Below, piece by piece: positions 16,357-26,547 of a stretch of DNA of 64,000 bases (position 1 is the first letter of the stretch; each line of letters begins with the position of its first letter). This DNA is from Roseivivax jejudonensis (lineage in GTDB: Bacteria > Pseudomonadota > Alphaproteobacteria > Rhodobacterales > Rhodobacteraceae). The notes beneath the pieces were generated by a model. That model was given only the letters and a program-made list of their open reading frames with translations. It was not told where the DNA came from and made no database searches. Location: positions 434,001-498,000 of the forward strand of contig NZ_FWFK01000001.1 of assembly GCF_900172265.1 (NCBI RefSeq), written 5' to 3'. The translations under genes were made by a program, and so were the position numbers.

Positions 16357-16383
16357 ACGGGCCGCCCCGGTCGGACGGCCCGT
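16357..16383 (-). terminator. Terminator after the SDR gene
   Basis: An 8-bp stem (ACGGGCCG with CGGCCCGT) with an 11-base loop is followed on the reverse strand by TTTTCC. It separates the SDR gene from the GNAT operon. A nearly identical hairpin lies at 17243-17269. Confidence 0.65.
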
Positions 16384-16407
16384 CAGCCGCTAGCATGCGG
16401 ACGCAGT

Positions 16408-17166
16408 TCACGCCATGTCGGGCTGACCGTTCGAGGCCGAAAGCCCGCCATCGACCGCGAGGTTCACGCCGTTGACGAACCGGGCATCTTGACTGGCGAG
16501 AAACGCGATCACGCCGGCCACCTCCTCGGGCTCCGCCGCGCGGCCAAGGGGTATGCGTCCCTCGAAGGTTTCAAGCAGTTCGGGATTGTCGCGCAGCCCG
16601 GACGTCATGTCGGTCGCCGTCATCGACGGACACACCGCGTTGACGCGCACGCCCGTCCGCTTCGCGTCGAGCGCCATGGCGCGCGTCATGTTCGTCACGC
16701 CACCCTTGGCCGCGTTGTAGGCCATCATGCCCCAGTCGCCGCCGGTGCCCGACACCGAGGACACGTTGACGATGGATCCCTTGCGCGACTGCAGGTCCTT
16801 CGCGACCGCCCGGCCCATCAGGAAGACGCCGGTCAGGTCGATGCGGATCACCTCGTCCCAATCCTCGGGCGCGACCTCGTCGAGCCTGCCCTGCGCGACG
16901 ATGCCGGCGTTGTTCACGAGAACGTCGATCCCGCCGAACCGGTCGCGCGCAGCGGCGGCGATGCGCTCGGCATCGTCACGATTGCCGACATCGGCGGCGA
17001 CGACCTCGGCGTGCTCGAGCGTTTCGGCCACCGTGTCGAGCTTGTCCTTCGTGCGGCCGACGAGCACGATGTTCGCGCCCTCCTCGTGAAAGCGGCGCGC
17101 GGTCGCCGCGCCGATACCCGAGCCCGCGCCCGTGACGATGACGGTCTTTCCCTTGAAGCGTTGCAT
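16408..17166 (-). CDS. SDR family NAD(P)-dependent oxidoreductase
   Basis: A 252-residue classical short-chain dehydrogenase. It has the cofactor loop TGAGSGIG (12-19), NNAG (85-88), the catalytic Ser near 137, Tyr150 and Lys154 (YNAAK), and the C-terminal FVNGVNLAVDGGLSASNG. D60 in AADVGN fits binding of the adenine ring. The substrate is not predictable; 3-oxoacyl-ACP reductase-like and sugar or alcohol dehydrogenases share this form. It is transcribed alone and flanked by two near-identical hairpins. Confidence 0.9.
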   Translation of the reverse strand: MQRFKGKTVIVTGAGSGIGAATARRFHEEGANIVLVGRTKDKLDTVAETLEHAEVVAADVGNRDDAERIAAAARDRFGGIDVLVNNAGIVAQGRLDEVAPEDWDEVIRIDLTGVFLMGRAVAKDLQSRKGSIVNVSSVSGTGGDWGMMAYNAAKGGVTNMTRAMALDAKRTGVRVNAVCPSMTATDMTSGLRDNPELLETFEGRIPLGRAAEPEEVAGVIAFLASQDARFVNGVNLAVDGGLSASNGQPDMA

Positions 17167-17241
17167 GCGGTCCTCTGTTCGTTGATCCCGAACAGAACCG
17201 CCGCGCTGCAGCGTCGTTCCTTCGCAAGGCGGTGAACGACA

Positions 17242-17270
17242 GAAGGGCCGCCCCGATGGGACGGCCCTTC
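17242..17270. terminator. Hairpin between the SDR gene and the small membrane protein gene
   Basis: GAAGGGCCG at 17242-17250 pairs exactly with CGGCCCTTC at 17262-17270. The core is 23 of 27 bases identical to the terminator at 16357-16383. It probably ends transcription of the small reverse-strand gene at 17300-17440, although the T-run is poor. Confidence 0.5.
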
Positions 17271-17299
17271 GTGCAGCCCGGAAGGAGGCTGCGAAACGT

Positions 17300-17440
17300 T
17301 CAGACTTGCGATGCGGGGCGGTCGCCCGGCGCGGGTCGCACGGCTGTGCGGCGTGCGGCGAACGCGATCAGTGCGCCGCTCAGGCCGAACATGCCGGCCA
17401 CCGATGCAAGCATCAGAAACGAAACGATGACAGGATGCAT
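17300..17440 (-). CDS. Small single-span membrane protein, 46 residues
   Basis: A 46-residue frame beginning MHPVIVSFLMLASVAGMFGLSGALIAFAARR, which is one hydrophobic helix, followed by an Arg/Pro-rich cytoplasmic-type tail. A weak purine-rich site (GAGAAAGAG) precedes the ATG, and a hairpin follows. Longer versions in this frame have no ribosome site. The function is unknown. The clean hydrophobic stretch and its own flanking terminators favour a real gene. Confidence 0.45.
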   Translation of the reverse strand: MHPVIVSFLMLASVAGMFGLSGALIAFAARRTAVRPAPGDRPASQV

Positions 17441-17542
17441 TGGTGCTCTTTCTCGTCTTGCCTGGCGACACAACATACCGCAACCGCGCGGAGTTCCGCC
17501 GATCATTATTTCAAGTCTCGTAGGCTGTTGCCCAAAAACACG

Positions 17543-17572
17543 AAAAAGGGCCCGCGCGGTTCGCGCGGGCCC
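17543..17572 (-). terminator. Intrinsic terminator of groESL
   Basis: On the reverse strand an 11-bp perfect stem (GGGCCCGCGCG with CGCGCGGGCCC) with a 3-base loop is followed by TTTTT. It lies 41 bases past the groEL stop. Confidence 0.9.
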
Positions 17573-17612
17573 CGATCCGAGGACGCTGTCCCGTGCGGGA
17601 CGGGGCGCATGA

Positions 17613-19265
<1,653 letters not shown>

Positions 19266-19313
19266 TCACTCCTGATTCAGGAAAACTTGGGACGATTGGA
19301 AGGGATCGGGGGA

Positions 19314-19625
19314 TCAGGCCGCGGCGGCCTGCGATGCGTCCTCGACAATGCCGAGGATGTCCGATTCCTTCATGATCAGCAGGTCTTCGCCGTCGATCGA
19401 CACCTCGGTGCCCGACCACTTGCCGAACAGGATCTTGTCGCCGGCCTTCACGGCCATGTCGATCAGCTCGCCCGAATCTTTGCGCGCGCCGTCGCCACAC
19501 GCAACGATCACGCCCTCAGCCGGCTTTTCTTTCGCGCTGTCGGGGATGATCAGACCGCCCTTGGTCTTATCGTCGCTCTCGACACGACGGACCAGGACAC
19601 GATCATGGAGCGGTTTGAATGCCAT
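19314..19625 (-). CDS. groS: Co-chaperonin GroES (10 kDa)
   Basis: A 103-residue co-chaperonin that caps GroEL. It starts [16 protein letters not shown], carries the mobile loop [21 protein letters not shown] (18-38), and has the roof and beta-barrel segments ending SDILGIVED. The ATG at 19625 is chosen over upstream in-frame starts because it matches the family and GGAGACTC lies just before it. It leads the groESL operon. Confidence 0.97.
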   Translation of the reverse strand: MAFKPLHDRVLVRRVESDDKTKGGLIIPDSAKEKPAEGVIVACGDGARKDSGELIDMAVKAGDKILFGKWSGTEVSIDGEDLLIMKESDILGIVEDASQAAAA

Positions 19626-19680
19626 CTTCGAGTCTCCTTGGCTCAAAGTTACGTTCGGGCCCCCCACGATGAGCGACCCT

Positions 19681-19707
19681 TTAGCACTCACGTTCGTCGA
19701 GTGCTAA
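19681..19707 (-). promoter_or_regulatory. CIRCE operator (HrcA-binding site) of groESL
   Basis: TTAGCACTC at 19681-19689 and GAGTGCTAA at 19699-19707 are separated by nine bases, an exact match to the CIRCE consensus bound by the HrcA repressor. It lies directly downstream of the promoter, where bound HrcA would block transcription. hrcA itself is not in the window. Confidence 0.95.
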
Positions 19708-19715
19708 CGGCGCCG

Positions 19716-19743
19716 AAATAGGGAAGGCGCCAAAAGGTGTCAA
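19716..19743 (-). promoter_or_regulatory. groESL promoter
   Basis: On the reverse strand TTGACA (19738-19743) is followed after 16 bases by CTATTT (19716-19721), close to the alphaproteobacterial housekeeping pattern CTTGAC-N17-CTATAT. Transcription would begin at the edge of the CIRCE element. An overlapping sigma-32 reading is possible, so dual control is likely. Confidence 0.65.
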
Positions 19744-19839
19744 CTGGAACGATCCGGGTTTTTTCACGGCCGCCTCGCGCCCTTGAGAGACCGATGTGAG
19801 ATCCGGTGCCATCCGATGCAACCCCGGCGCCAAACGGCG

Positions 19840-20508
19840 TCAGTCCGCGCCGCTCTCGGCCCAGTCGGCCAGCCCGCGCCGGCCGTCCTCGGTCAGCCCG
19901 TAGACACCGCGCGACACGCGCACGAACCAGCCGTAGTGATTGTCGGCCATGATCCGCCGGGCGGTGGCGACACCGGTCGCCGCGGCCACCGCCCGCGCCG
20001 GGCACTCGCCCGTTCGAGCAAGGTGCATGGCACAGGCGATCGCATCCTGCCGATAGCCGGTGACGATCCCGTGCCGCGTCGCGCCGCCGGCATTCGGATC
20101 GCCGCGCAGTCGCGCGAAATCGCGCAGAAGCCGCGTTTCTGCCTTGCGGTTCCGGCGCGGCGCGTAAGGGCCCGGATCGCAGCGTGCCTCGACCCTGCCG
20201 TCCTCGCGAACAGTGAGAAACCCGAGCCCGAGCCGACGGCACAAGCGCGTGTTCTCCAGCAGGATCCGCCGCGCCGTGCGTCCGCGTGGGGCTGGAACGG
20301 CGATGTAGACATGGTCCGTCAGCGCCATCCGCGCGACCGCCTGGTGATAGAGGCGGAGAGACAAGCCGAGCTTGAGTTCCACCACGACGGCGGGCGCGTC
20401 CTCTCGCACCGCAACGAGGTCGGCCGCGCCGACCTCGCCCTTCACGGTGTAGCCGAGCGCCTCGAGCCAGCTCTTGACCGGCGGGTAGAGATCGCGTTCG
20501 CGGTTCAT
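19840..20508 (-). CDS. DUF2161 family protein, PD-(D/E)XK nuclease fold
   Basis: A 222-residue protein of DUF2161. The N-terminal half carries a restriction-nuclease-like core: GEVGAADLVAV (Asp near residue 30) followed by AVVVELKLGLS with the E-x-K pair near 44-46 and RLYHQAVARM after it. The C-terminal part (about 150-222) looks like a winged helix (AIACAMHLARTGECPARAVAAATG, then WFVRVSRGVYGLTEDG). This suggests a DNA-acting phosphodiesterase; no member has a role known to me. Single gene, divergent from the TraB/GumN gene. Confidence 0.82.
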   Translation of the reverse strand: MNRERDLYPPVKSWLEALGYTVKGEVGAADLVAVREDAPAVVVELKLGLSLRLYHQAVARMALTDHVYIAVPAPRGRTARRILLENTRLCRRLGLGFLTVREDGRVEARCDPGPYAPRRNRKAETRLLRDFARLRGDPNAGGATRHGIVTGYRQDAIACAMHLARTGECPARAVAAATGVATARRIMADNHYGWFVRVSRGVYGLTEDGRRGLADWAESGAD

Positions 20509-20587
20509 CGTGCCGCACCGTGCCGTCTTCGCTTGTCCGCCGCAATCGCGTCGCCTAGCGTCCGGCTGACCCTATCGGAGGACCCTC

Positions 20588-21580
20588 ATGCGCCGCCTGG
20601 CCCTTCTCGCGACCGCGTTCAGCCTGTGCCTCGCCCAAGGCGCGTCCGCCGAATGCGAGGGGCGCGATCTGCGCGCGACACTCGATCGGGACGAGCGCGC
20701 GGAACTGACCGAGGCGCTGGCCGACAAGCCCTATGCCGAGGGCAATCACTGGATCGCCCGCCGCGACGACACCGTGATCCACCTTGTGGGCACCATTCAC
20801 CTCTCGGACCCGAGGCTCGAAGGCCCGGCCGAGCGGTTGGCTCCGGTCATCGCCGACGCCCGCCACCTGCTGCTCGAGGCGACGCCGGACGGCCTCGCCG
20901 AGTTGCAGGACCGCCTGTCGACAGACCCGGGATTGCTGGTGCTCGAAGACACCACCCTGCCCGAGCTCATGCCCGAGGCGGAGTGGCAGCGACTGGCAGA
21001 GGCGATGCGGGCGCGCGGGATCCCCGCCGTCCTCGCCGCGAAGTTCCAGCCCTGGTACCTCGCGATGCTCCTGGCGGTGCCTGCCTGCGCCGCCTCGGCG
21101 CTCGGCGAGAACGCCGGCCTCGACATGCGGCTGCAGGAGGTCGCCGAGACCGCCGGGACCCCGATGCAGGCGCTCGAAGGCATCGAAACGGTGTTCGAGG
21201 CCTTCGCCGACGCCTCGCTCGAGGATCAGGTCGAACTGCTGCGCGCCAGCCTGATCGACACCGATGTGAGCGGCGACATGTTCGTTACTCTCCTCGCAAC
21301 CTATTTCGACGAGAAGACGGGCGAGAGCTGGGAGTTGAACCGCATTCTCGCGCGTCGCGCCTCGCCGGCGAGCGCCGAAGAGCTCGACGCGATGTACGCC
21401 GAGATGGAGAGGACCCTGCTGATCGACCGCAACCACGCCTGGATGCCGGTCATCCTCGACGCGGCCGGGCCCTCCGGTCCGATCGTGGTTGCGGCCGGCG
21501 CGGCGCACCTGCAGGGCGAACACGGCCTCGCCGCGCTCCTGGCCAAAGATGGCTTCTCGCTCAGCCGCGCGCCGTTCTGA
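20588..21580 (+). CDS. TraB/GumN family protein
   Basis: A 330-residue secreted protein. A signal peptide (residues 1-21, cleaved after GASA) leads into the TraB/GumN (Tiki-like) fold. Hallmarks are VGTIHLSDPRLEGPAERLAPVI near residue 67 with the GxxH motif, LLLEATPDG, and a C-terminal DRNHAWMPVI...VVAAGAAHLQGEHGLAALL with the second conserved His. Family members are thought to be metal-dependent proteases, but bacterial substrates are unknown. CGGAGG lies shortly before the ATG. Convergent with the M3 peptidase gene (three-base gap). Compare chaN at 26548, a distant relative of the same superfamily. Confidence 0.88.
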   Translation: MRRLALLATAFSLCLAQGASAECEGRDLRATLDRDERAELTEALADKPYAEGNHWIARRDDTVIHLVGTIHLSDPRLEGPAERLAPVIADARHLLLEATPDGLAELQDRLSTDPGLLVLEDTTLPELMPEAEWQRLAEAMRARGIPAVLAAKFQPWYLAMLLAVPACAASALGENAGLDMRLQEVAETAGTPMQALEGIETVFEAFADASLEDQVELLRASLIDTDVSGDMFVTLLATYFDEKTGESWELNRILARRASPASAEELDAMYAEMERTLLIDRNHAWMPVILDAAGPSGPIVVAAGAAHLQGEHGLAALLAKDGFSLSRAPF

Positions 21581-21583
21581 CCA

Positions 21584-23605
21584 TCAGGCGGCGAGCCCGC
21601 GCCCCTTGAGCAGAGCCTCGACCCCCGGCATCTGGCCGCGGAAGCGCACGTAGAGATCGCCCGCTTCCTCGGCGCCGCCGCGCGACAGGATCGTTTCCTC
21701 GAGCCGCTGCGCCATCGCCGTGTCGAAGGCGCCACCCGCCTCCTCGAAGGCCGCAAATGCGTCCGCATCCATCACTTCGGACCACATGTAGCTGTAGTAT
21801 CCGGCGGAGTAGCCGTCGCCGGCGAAGACGTGGGCGAAATGCGGGGTCGCGTGCCGCATGACGATGGCCTCGGGCATGCCGATGCGGTCCAGAACCTCGG
21901 CCTGCATCGCCATCGGATCGGTTGGCGCCGGCCCGTCGTGCAGCTCCAGGTCGACGAGCGCCGAAGCCACGTATTCGACCGTCTGGAAGCCCTGTTCGGC
22001 ATTGTTGGCGGCGCGTAGACGCTCCAGCATCTCTGCCGGCATCGGCTCGCCTGTCTCCACGTGCGTGGCGAACTCGGACAGGACCTGCGGCACGTCGAGC
22101 CAGTGTTCGTAGAGCTGTGAAGGCAGCTCCACGAAGTCGCGCGCCACGTTCGTGCCGGCGATCGACGCGAATTCCACATCCGAGAGCATCTGGTGCAGCG
22201 CGTGGCCGAACTCGTGAAAGAGCGTGCGCGCGTCGTCGTAGGACAGGAGCGCCGGCTGGCCAGCGGCGGGCTTCGCGAAGTTGCAGACATTGACGACGAC
22301 CGGCGATTGCGGCTCAGGCCGCTTGGCCTGAAGCCGGAACGCCGAGCACCACGCGCCCGACCGCTTGGACGACCGCGCGAAGTAATCGCCAATGAACACC
22401 GCGACGTGGCGGCCGTCGCGCGTGACCTCCCACGCCCGGCAGTCGGGGTGATACAGGGGGGCCTCGATCTCCTCGAACGACAGTCCGAAGAGACGGTGCG
22501 CACAGGCCTGCGCGGCGGCGATCATCCGGTCGAGCTGCAGGTACGGCTTCAACGCCGTCTCGTCGAGATCGTGCTCAGCCTGCCGCCGCTTCTCGGCGTA
22601 GTAGCGCCAGTCCCAGGGTGCGAGCGGGCCGTTCACGCCGTCCGCACGCATCAGATCCTCCAGCGCGGCCTGATCCTCCAGCGCGCGGGCGCGCGCCGGC
22701 TCCCACACGGCGACGAGCAGCTCGCGCACCGCTTCCGGCGTCTTGGCCATCTCGGTCTCGAGCTTCCAGCGCGCGAAGGTCGGGTACCCGAGGAGGCTCG
22801 CACGCTCCTCGCGGAGCGTCAGCACCTCTGCGGCGATGTCGCGGTTGTCGGTCTCGCCGCCACTTTCGCCCCGCGAGGTCCACGCACGCCACGCGGTCTC
22901 ACGCAGGTCGCGACGGGCGGAGAATTGCAGAAACGGCACGATCAGCGACCGCGACAGCGTCACGACCGGGCCATCTGCGCCACGTTCCTCCCCCGCAGCG
23001 CGCGCCGACGCGATCAGCCAGTCGGGCAGCCCGTCAAGGTCAGTCTCCGCCAGGGTCAGCTGCCACCCGGCCTCGTCCGCCAGCAGGTTCTGCGTGAAGG
23101 CTGTGCCGAGGACCGACAGCCGCGCCTTGATCTCCTTCATCCGCGCGGCCTCCGGTCCCGCAAGCGCGGCACCGGAACGCACGAACCCGCGGCGCGTGAG
23201 TTCGAGCAGGCGCGCCTCCTGCGGCGACAGGCCGAGCTGGTCGCGACGGGTCCAGAGATCCTCGATCCGGTCAAAGAGCGCGCGGTTGCCGTAGATCTCG
23301 GAGGCATGATCCGCGAGCTTTGGGGCGATGTCGCGCTGCAGCTCCTGTCGCCGCGGATTGGTGTCGGCGCCAGCGAGGCCGAAGAAGACGCTCAGCACCC
23401 GGTCGAGCGAACGGCCCGCACCTTCCAGCGCGAGGATCGTGTTCTCGAAGGTCGGCGGCTCCGGATTCTCGGCGATGCCGGTGATCTCTGCCAGATGCTC
23501 GAGCCGGGCTGTCTCGAAGGCCGGGGCCACATGTTCGTCGTCGATCGCATCGAAGCGCGGCAGCCCGTGCGGACCGTCCCAGTCGGACAGAAGCGGATTG
23601 GTCAT
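21584..23605 (-). CDS. M3 family metallopeptidase (oligopeptidase A / Dcp type)
   Basis: A 673-residue cytoplasmic zinc oligopeptidase. The zinc motif HEFGH lies at about 463-467 (TLFHEFGHALHQM), and the third ligand region follows in ELPSQLYEHW. The N-terminus NPLLSDWDGPHGLPRFDAI and the C-terminal AGYYSYMWSEVMDADAF are typical of the PrlC/Dcp branch. It degrades short peptides such as cleaved signal peptides. Which branch (prlC or dcp) cannot be settled by eye. No N-terminal signal is present. The ATG is preceded by a GGAGACGACGCC leader. Confidence 0.93.
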   Translation of the reverse strand: MTNPLLSDWDGPHGLPRFDAIDDEHVAPAFETARLEHLAEITGIAENPEPPTFENTILALEGAGRSLDRVLSVFFGLAGADTNPRRQELQRDIAPKLADHASEIYGNRALFDRIEDLWTRRDQLGLSPQEARLLELTRRGFVRSGAALAGPEAARMKEIKARLSVLGTAFTQNLLADEAGWQLTLAETDLDGLPDWLIASARAAGEERGADGPVVTLSRSLIVPFLQFSARRDLRETAWRAWTSRGESGGETDNRDIAAEVLTLREERASLLGYPTFARWKLETEMAKTPEAVRELLVAVWEPARARALEDQAALEDLMRADGVNGPLAPWDWRYYAEKRRQAEHDLDETALKPYLQLDRMIAAAQACAHRLFGLSFEEIEAPLYHPDCRAWEVTRDGRHVAVFIGDYFARSSKRSGAWCSAFRLQAKRPEPQSPVVVNVCNFAKPAAGQPALLSYDDARTLFHEFGHALHQMLSDVEFASIAGTNVARDFVELPSQLYEHWLDVPQVLSEFATHVETGEPMPAEMLERLRAANNAEQGFQTVEYVASALVDLELHDGPAPTDPMAMQAEVLDRIGMPEAIVMRHATPHFAHVFAGDGYSAGYYSYMWSEVMDADAFAAFEEAGGAFDTAMAQRLEETILSRGGAEEAGDLYVRFRGQMPGVEALLKGRGLAA

Positions 23606-23714
23606 GGCGTCGTCTCCTTCACTCGGGCGCCGCTGCGACCGCGGTCCTGCGGCAATGCGTCCTGCGGTTCAGATATGCGTGCGCCGGCCGAACGCCAGTG
23701 ATTGCTTCGCCGTT

Positions 23715-24788
23715 TCAGGCGCCGCCGCAGACCGGGCAGCCGGGCCGACGCGCCAGCGTGATCTTGCGGGTTTCTCCCCAGAGCGCATCGTAGATCATCA
23801 TCTCGCCCCGCAAGGGAGCCCCGGCGCCGGTGACGAGCTTCACGGCTTCGACGGCCATCATGGCGCCGACGACGCCGGGGAGCGGGCCGAGAACGCCGGC
23901 CTCGGCGCAGGAAGGGGCGAGGCCGGGCGCGGGGCGCTCGGGAAAGATGCAGGCATAACAAGGCGTTCCGCCGGCGGGATCGAAGACCGACAGCTGGCCC
24001 TCCCATTGGCTGAGCGCGCCGGAGACGAGCGGGAGGCCGGCCCCGGCGGCGACGCGATTGGACAAATAGCGGGTGTCGAAATTGTCAGATCCGTCCAAAA
24101 TCACGTCGAAATCTGCAAAAAGCTCGGCCGCGATCCCCTCCTCGAGCCGGCGGTGATAGGGCCGCACCGTGACATGCGGGTTCTGCGCCCGCATCGCCGC
24201 CTCGGCCGAGAACACCTTGGGCATACCGATGTCGGCGTCGCGATGGATCACCTGACGCTGGAGGTTGGCGTTCTCGACCACGTCGTCGTCGATCACGCCG
24301 ATCGTGCCCATGCCGGCGGCGGCAAGGTATTGCAGCGCCGGTGCGCCCAGTCCGCCGGCGCCGATCACCAGCACCCGCGACCGGCGCAGCGCCGACTGGC
24401 CCGGGCCGCCGATTTCGCGCAGCACGATGTGACGCGCGTAGCGCTCCAGCTCGCCCGAGGACATCGCGCCGGTCCGCGCGGCCGCGGGCGCGCTTTCGGA
24501 CAGCTCTGGCGCGGCCTCGGCCGTCTCCTTTTCGGTGGCGCGGGCCTGAACGCGCGAGAGCACCTTGCGGTAGGCCAGCACGAGCACGCCGATCCCGCCC
24601 AGCACCAGCCAGAGCCCGGCGCTGCCGCCGGTTGCCTCTCGCACGGGATGACCGGCAGGCAGAGCCACCTGCACGGCCAGGACAAGTACGTAGAGCAGGC
24701 CGAGCATGTAGAGCCGGGCCTGCCGCGACGCCCCCATCAGATGGCCGAATCCCCAGATCGCGGCCGCGAGGAACAGAACCAGCAGCAT
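23715..24788 (-). CDS. Membrane-anchored HesA/MoeB/ThiF family adenylyltransferase
   Basis: A 357-residue protein. Three hydrophobic segments (about 1-20, 26-45, 58-74) and a charged, Ala/Glu-rich linker precede a complete E1-like domain. That domain starts ELERYARHIVLREIGG near 113 and has the nucleotide loop GAGGLG at 143-148, DDDVVENANLQRQ, Cys294 in PSCAEAG, and two CxxC zinc pairs at C277/C280 and C351/C354. MoeB and ThiF adenylate the C-terminal Gly-Gly of a sulfur carrier such as MoaD or ThiS, for molybdopterin or thiamine. The membrane anchor is unusual for these enzymes. It is the last gene of the rpoH-chaN-coaBC-dut operon, sharing one base with dut (TGATG). Confidence 0.87.
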   Translation of the reverse strand: MLLVLFLAAAIWGFGHLMGASRQARLYMLGLLYVLVLAVQVALPAGHPVREATGGSAGLWLVLGGIGVLVLAYRKVLSRVQARATEKETAEAAPELSESAPAAARTGAMSSGELERYARHIVLREIGGPGQSALRRSRVLVIGAGGLGAPALQYLAAAGMGTIGVIDDDVVENANLQRQVIHRDADIGMPKVFSAEAAMRAQNPHVTVRPYHRRLEEGIAAELFADFDVILDGSDNFDTRYLSNRVAAGAGLPLVSGALSQWEGQLSVFDPAGGTPCYACIFPERPAPGLAPSCAEAGVLGPLPGVVGAMMAVEAVKLVTGAGAPLRGEMMIYDALWGETRKITLARRPGCPVCGGA

Positions 24789-25276
24789 CAGGCGCGCCCC
24801 GTGGAGCCGAAACCCCCTGCCCCGCGCGGCGTGTCCGGCAGGGTGTCGGCCGCCTCGAAGACGGCGCGCACGACGGGGGCAAAGACGATCTGCGCGATAC
24901 GGTCGCCGTGCGAGATTGTCACCTCCGCATCGCCGGCGTTGAGCACGATCACGCCCAGCGGTCCGCGATAATCGCAGTCGATGGTGCCCGGCGCGTTCGG
25001 CAGCGTCAGACCATGACGCAGCGCGAGGCCGGAGCGCGGCCGGATCTGCGCCTCGTAGCCTTCGGGCAACGCGAGGCGCAGGCCGGTCGGCACCAGCGCC
25101 CGAGCGCCCGGCGCCAGAGTGATGCGACCGCGATCGGGCAGGTTCGCCCGCAGGTCCGCGCCCGCCGCGCCGGCCGTTTCATAGGTCGGCAGGCCGAGCG
25201 TGCGATCGGCCTCGGCATCCCATGCGAAGGCGACGCGCACCGGGCCAGCCGCGGGACGGGCATGCTCCGCGGTCAT
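24788..25276 (-). CDS. dut: dUTP diphosphatase
   Basis: A 162-residue trimeric dUTPase that hydrolyses dUTP to dUMP, keeping uracil out of DNA. Its five motifs are in order: [55 protein letters not shown], and the C-terminal glycine-rich [12 protein letters not shown]. The ATG at 25276 overlaps the coaBC stop by four bases (ATGA). An upstream extension through coaBC in the same frame is not coding. Confidence 0.95.
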   Translation of the reverse strand: MTAEHARPAAGPVRVAFAWDAEADRTLGLPTYETAGAAGADLRANLPDRGRITLAPGARALVPTGLRLALPEGYEAQIRPRSGLALRHGLTLPNAPGTIDCDYRGPLGVIVLNAGDAEVTISHGDRIAQIVFAPVVRAVFEAADTLPDTPRGAGGFGSTGRA

Positions 25277-26472
25277 GCGGACCCCAGAGCGTCGGCGATG
25301 CGCCGCGCCAGTGCCATCGCCACGGCGTCCTTGGTCATGCGCTCCCACGTCTCCGCGCCGGTGTCGGTCACGAGGGTCACCGCGTTGTCGGTTCCGCCCA
25401 TGATCCCGGTCGCGGGCGACACGTCGTTGGCGACGATCCAGTCGCAGCCCTTGCGCGCCCGTTTCTCGGTGGCGTGACGGATCACGTCGTCCGTCTCGGC
25501 CGCGAAGCCCACCACGAGGCGGGGCCGGCCCTCCTCGAGCCGCGAGACCTCGGCGAGGATGTCGGGGTTCTCGGCGAAGTCGAGGACAGGCGTCCCGGAG
25601 GCCCCCTTCTTGATCTTCGATGTACTCTCAGAGGTCACGCGCCAATCCGCGACCGCCGCGGCAAAGATCCCGGCATCGACCGGCAGGGCGGCCCGCACGG
25701 CCTCGTGCATCTGGCGCGCGGTCTCGACCTTGACCACGGTCACGCCGTCTGGCGGCGGGATGCGCGCCGGTCCGGTGACGAAAACCACGTCGGCGCCGAG
25801 CCCGGACAGCGCACGCCCGAGCGCAGTGCCCTGCGCGCCGGACGAGCGGTTGGCGATGTAGCGCACCGGGTCGATCGGCTCGTGCGTCGGGCCGGAGGTG
25901 ACGAGGACGCGCCGCCCGGCAAGGGGGCCGGACGCGAGCGCGGATTCGATCGCCGCCACGATCTCCAGCGGTTCGGCCATGCGGCCGGGCCCGTACTCGC
26001 CGCACGCCATCGAGCCATCGTTCGGGCCGACGCTCGTCACCCCGTCGGCGGCGAGGGTCGCGCGGTTGCGCCGGGTGGCAGCGTGGTCCCACATGCGCAC
26101 GTTCATCGCCGGCGCGATCAGAACCGGCGTGTCGGTGGCCATCAGGAGCGTGGAGGCGAGGTCGTCGGCATGACCGTTCGCCATCTTCGCCATGAGGTCC
26201 GCGGTGGCCGGCGCCACGACCACGAGGTCGGCCACGCGAGACAACTGGATATGGCCCATTTCGGCCTCGGCCGTCAGGTCGAACAGGTCGCGATGCACCG
26301 CTTCGCCCGCCAGCGCGGACACCGACAGGGGCGTGACGAACTCCTCGGCCGCCCGCGTCAGCACCGGCGACACCGCCGCCCCGCGTTCGCGCAGCCGCCG
26401 GATCAGGTCCAGCGACTTGTAGGCGGCGATCCCGCCGCCGACGATCAGAAGAATACGTTTGCCCGCCAGCAC
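25273..26472 (-). CDS. coaBC: Bifunctional phosphopantothenoylcysteine decarboxylase / phosphopantothenate-cysteine ligase
   Basis: A 399-residue fusion in coenzyme A synthesis. The CoaC half (about 1-185) has [27 protein letters not shown] with the catalytic His, and [16 protein letters not shown]. The CoaB half (about 190-399) has [41 protein letters not shown], and GFAAETDDV. Both halves look complete. It is read after chaN with a 75-base gap and overlaps dut. Confidence 0.95.
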   Translation of the reverse strand: MLAGKRILLIVGGGIAAYKSLDLIRRLRERGAAVSPVLTRAAEEFVTPLSVSALAGEAVHRDLFDLTAEAEMGHIQLSRVADLVVVAPATADLMAKMANGHADDLASTLLMATDTPVLIAPAMNVRMWDHAATRRNRATLAADGVTSVGPNDGSMACGEYGPGRMAEPLEIVAAIESALASGPLAGRRVLVTSGPTHEPIDPVRYIANRSSGAQGTALGRALSGLGADVVFVTGPARIPPPDGVTVVKVETARQMHEAVRAALPVDAGIFAAAVADWRVTSESTSKIKKGASGTPVLDFAENPDILAEVSRLEEGRPRLVVGFAAETDDVIRHATEKRARKGCDWIVANDVSPATGIMGGTDNAVTLVTDTGAETWERMTKDAVAMALARRIADALGSA

Positions 26473-26547
26473 CAGGCTACCCCCGTCCGTCCTGCCGCGC
26501 GGAGCCTAGGGCGCGCGGCATCCGGCGACAAGCGCCGGACCTTCGGC

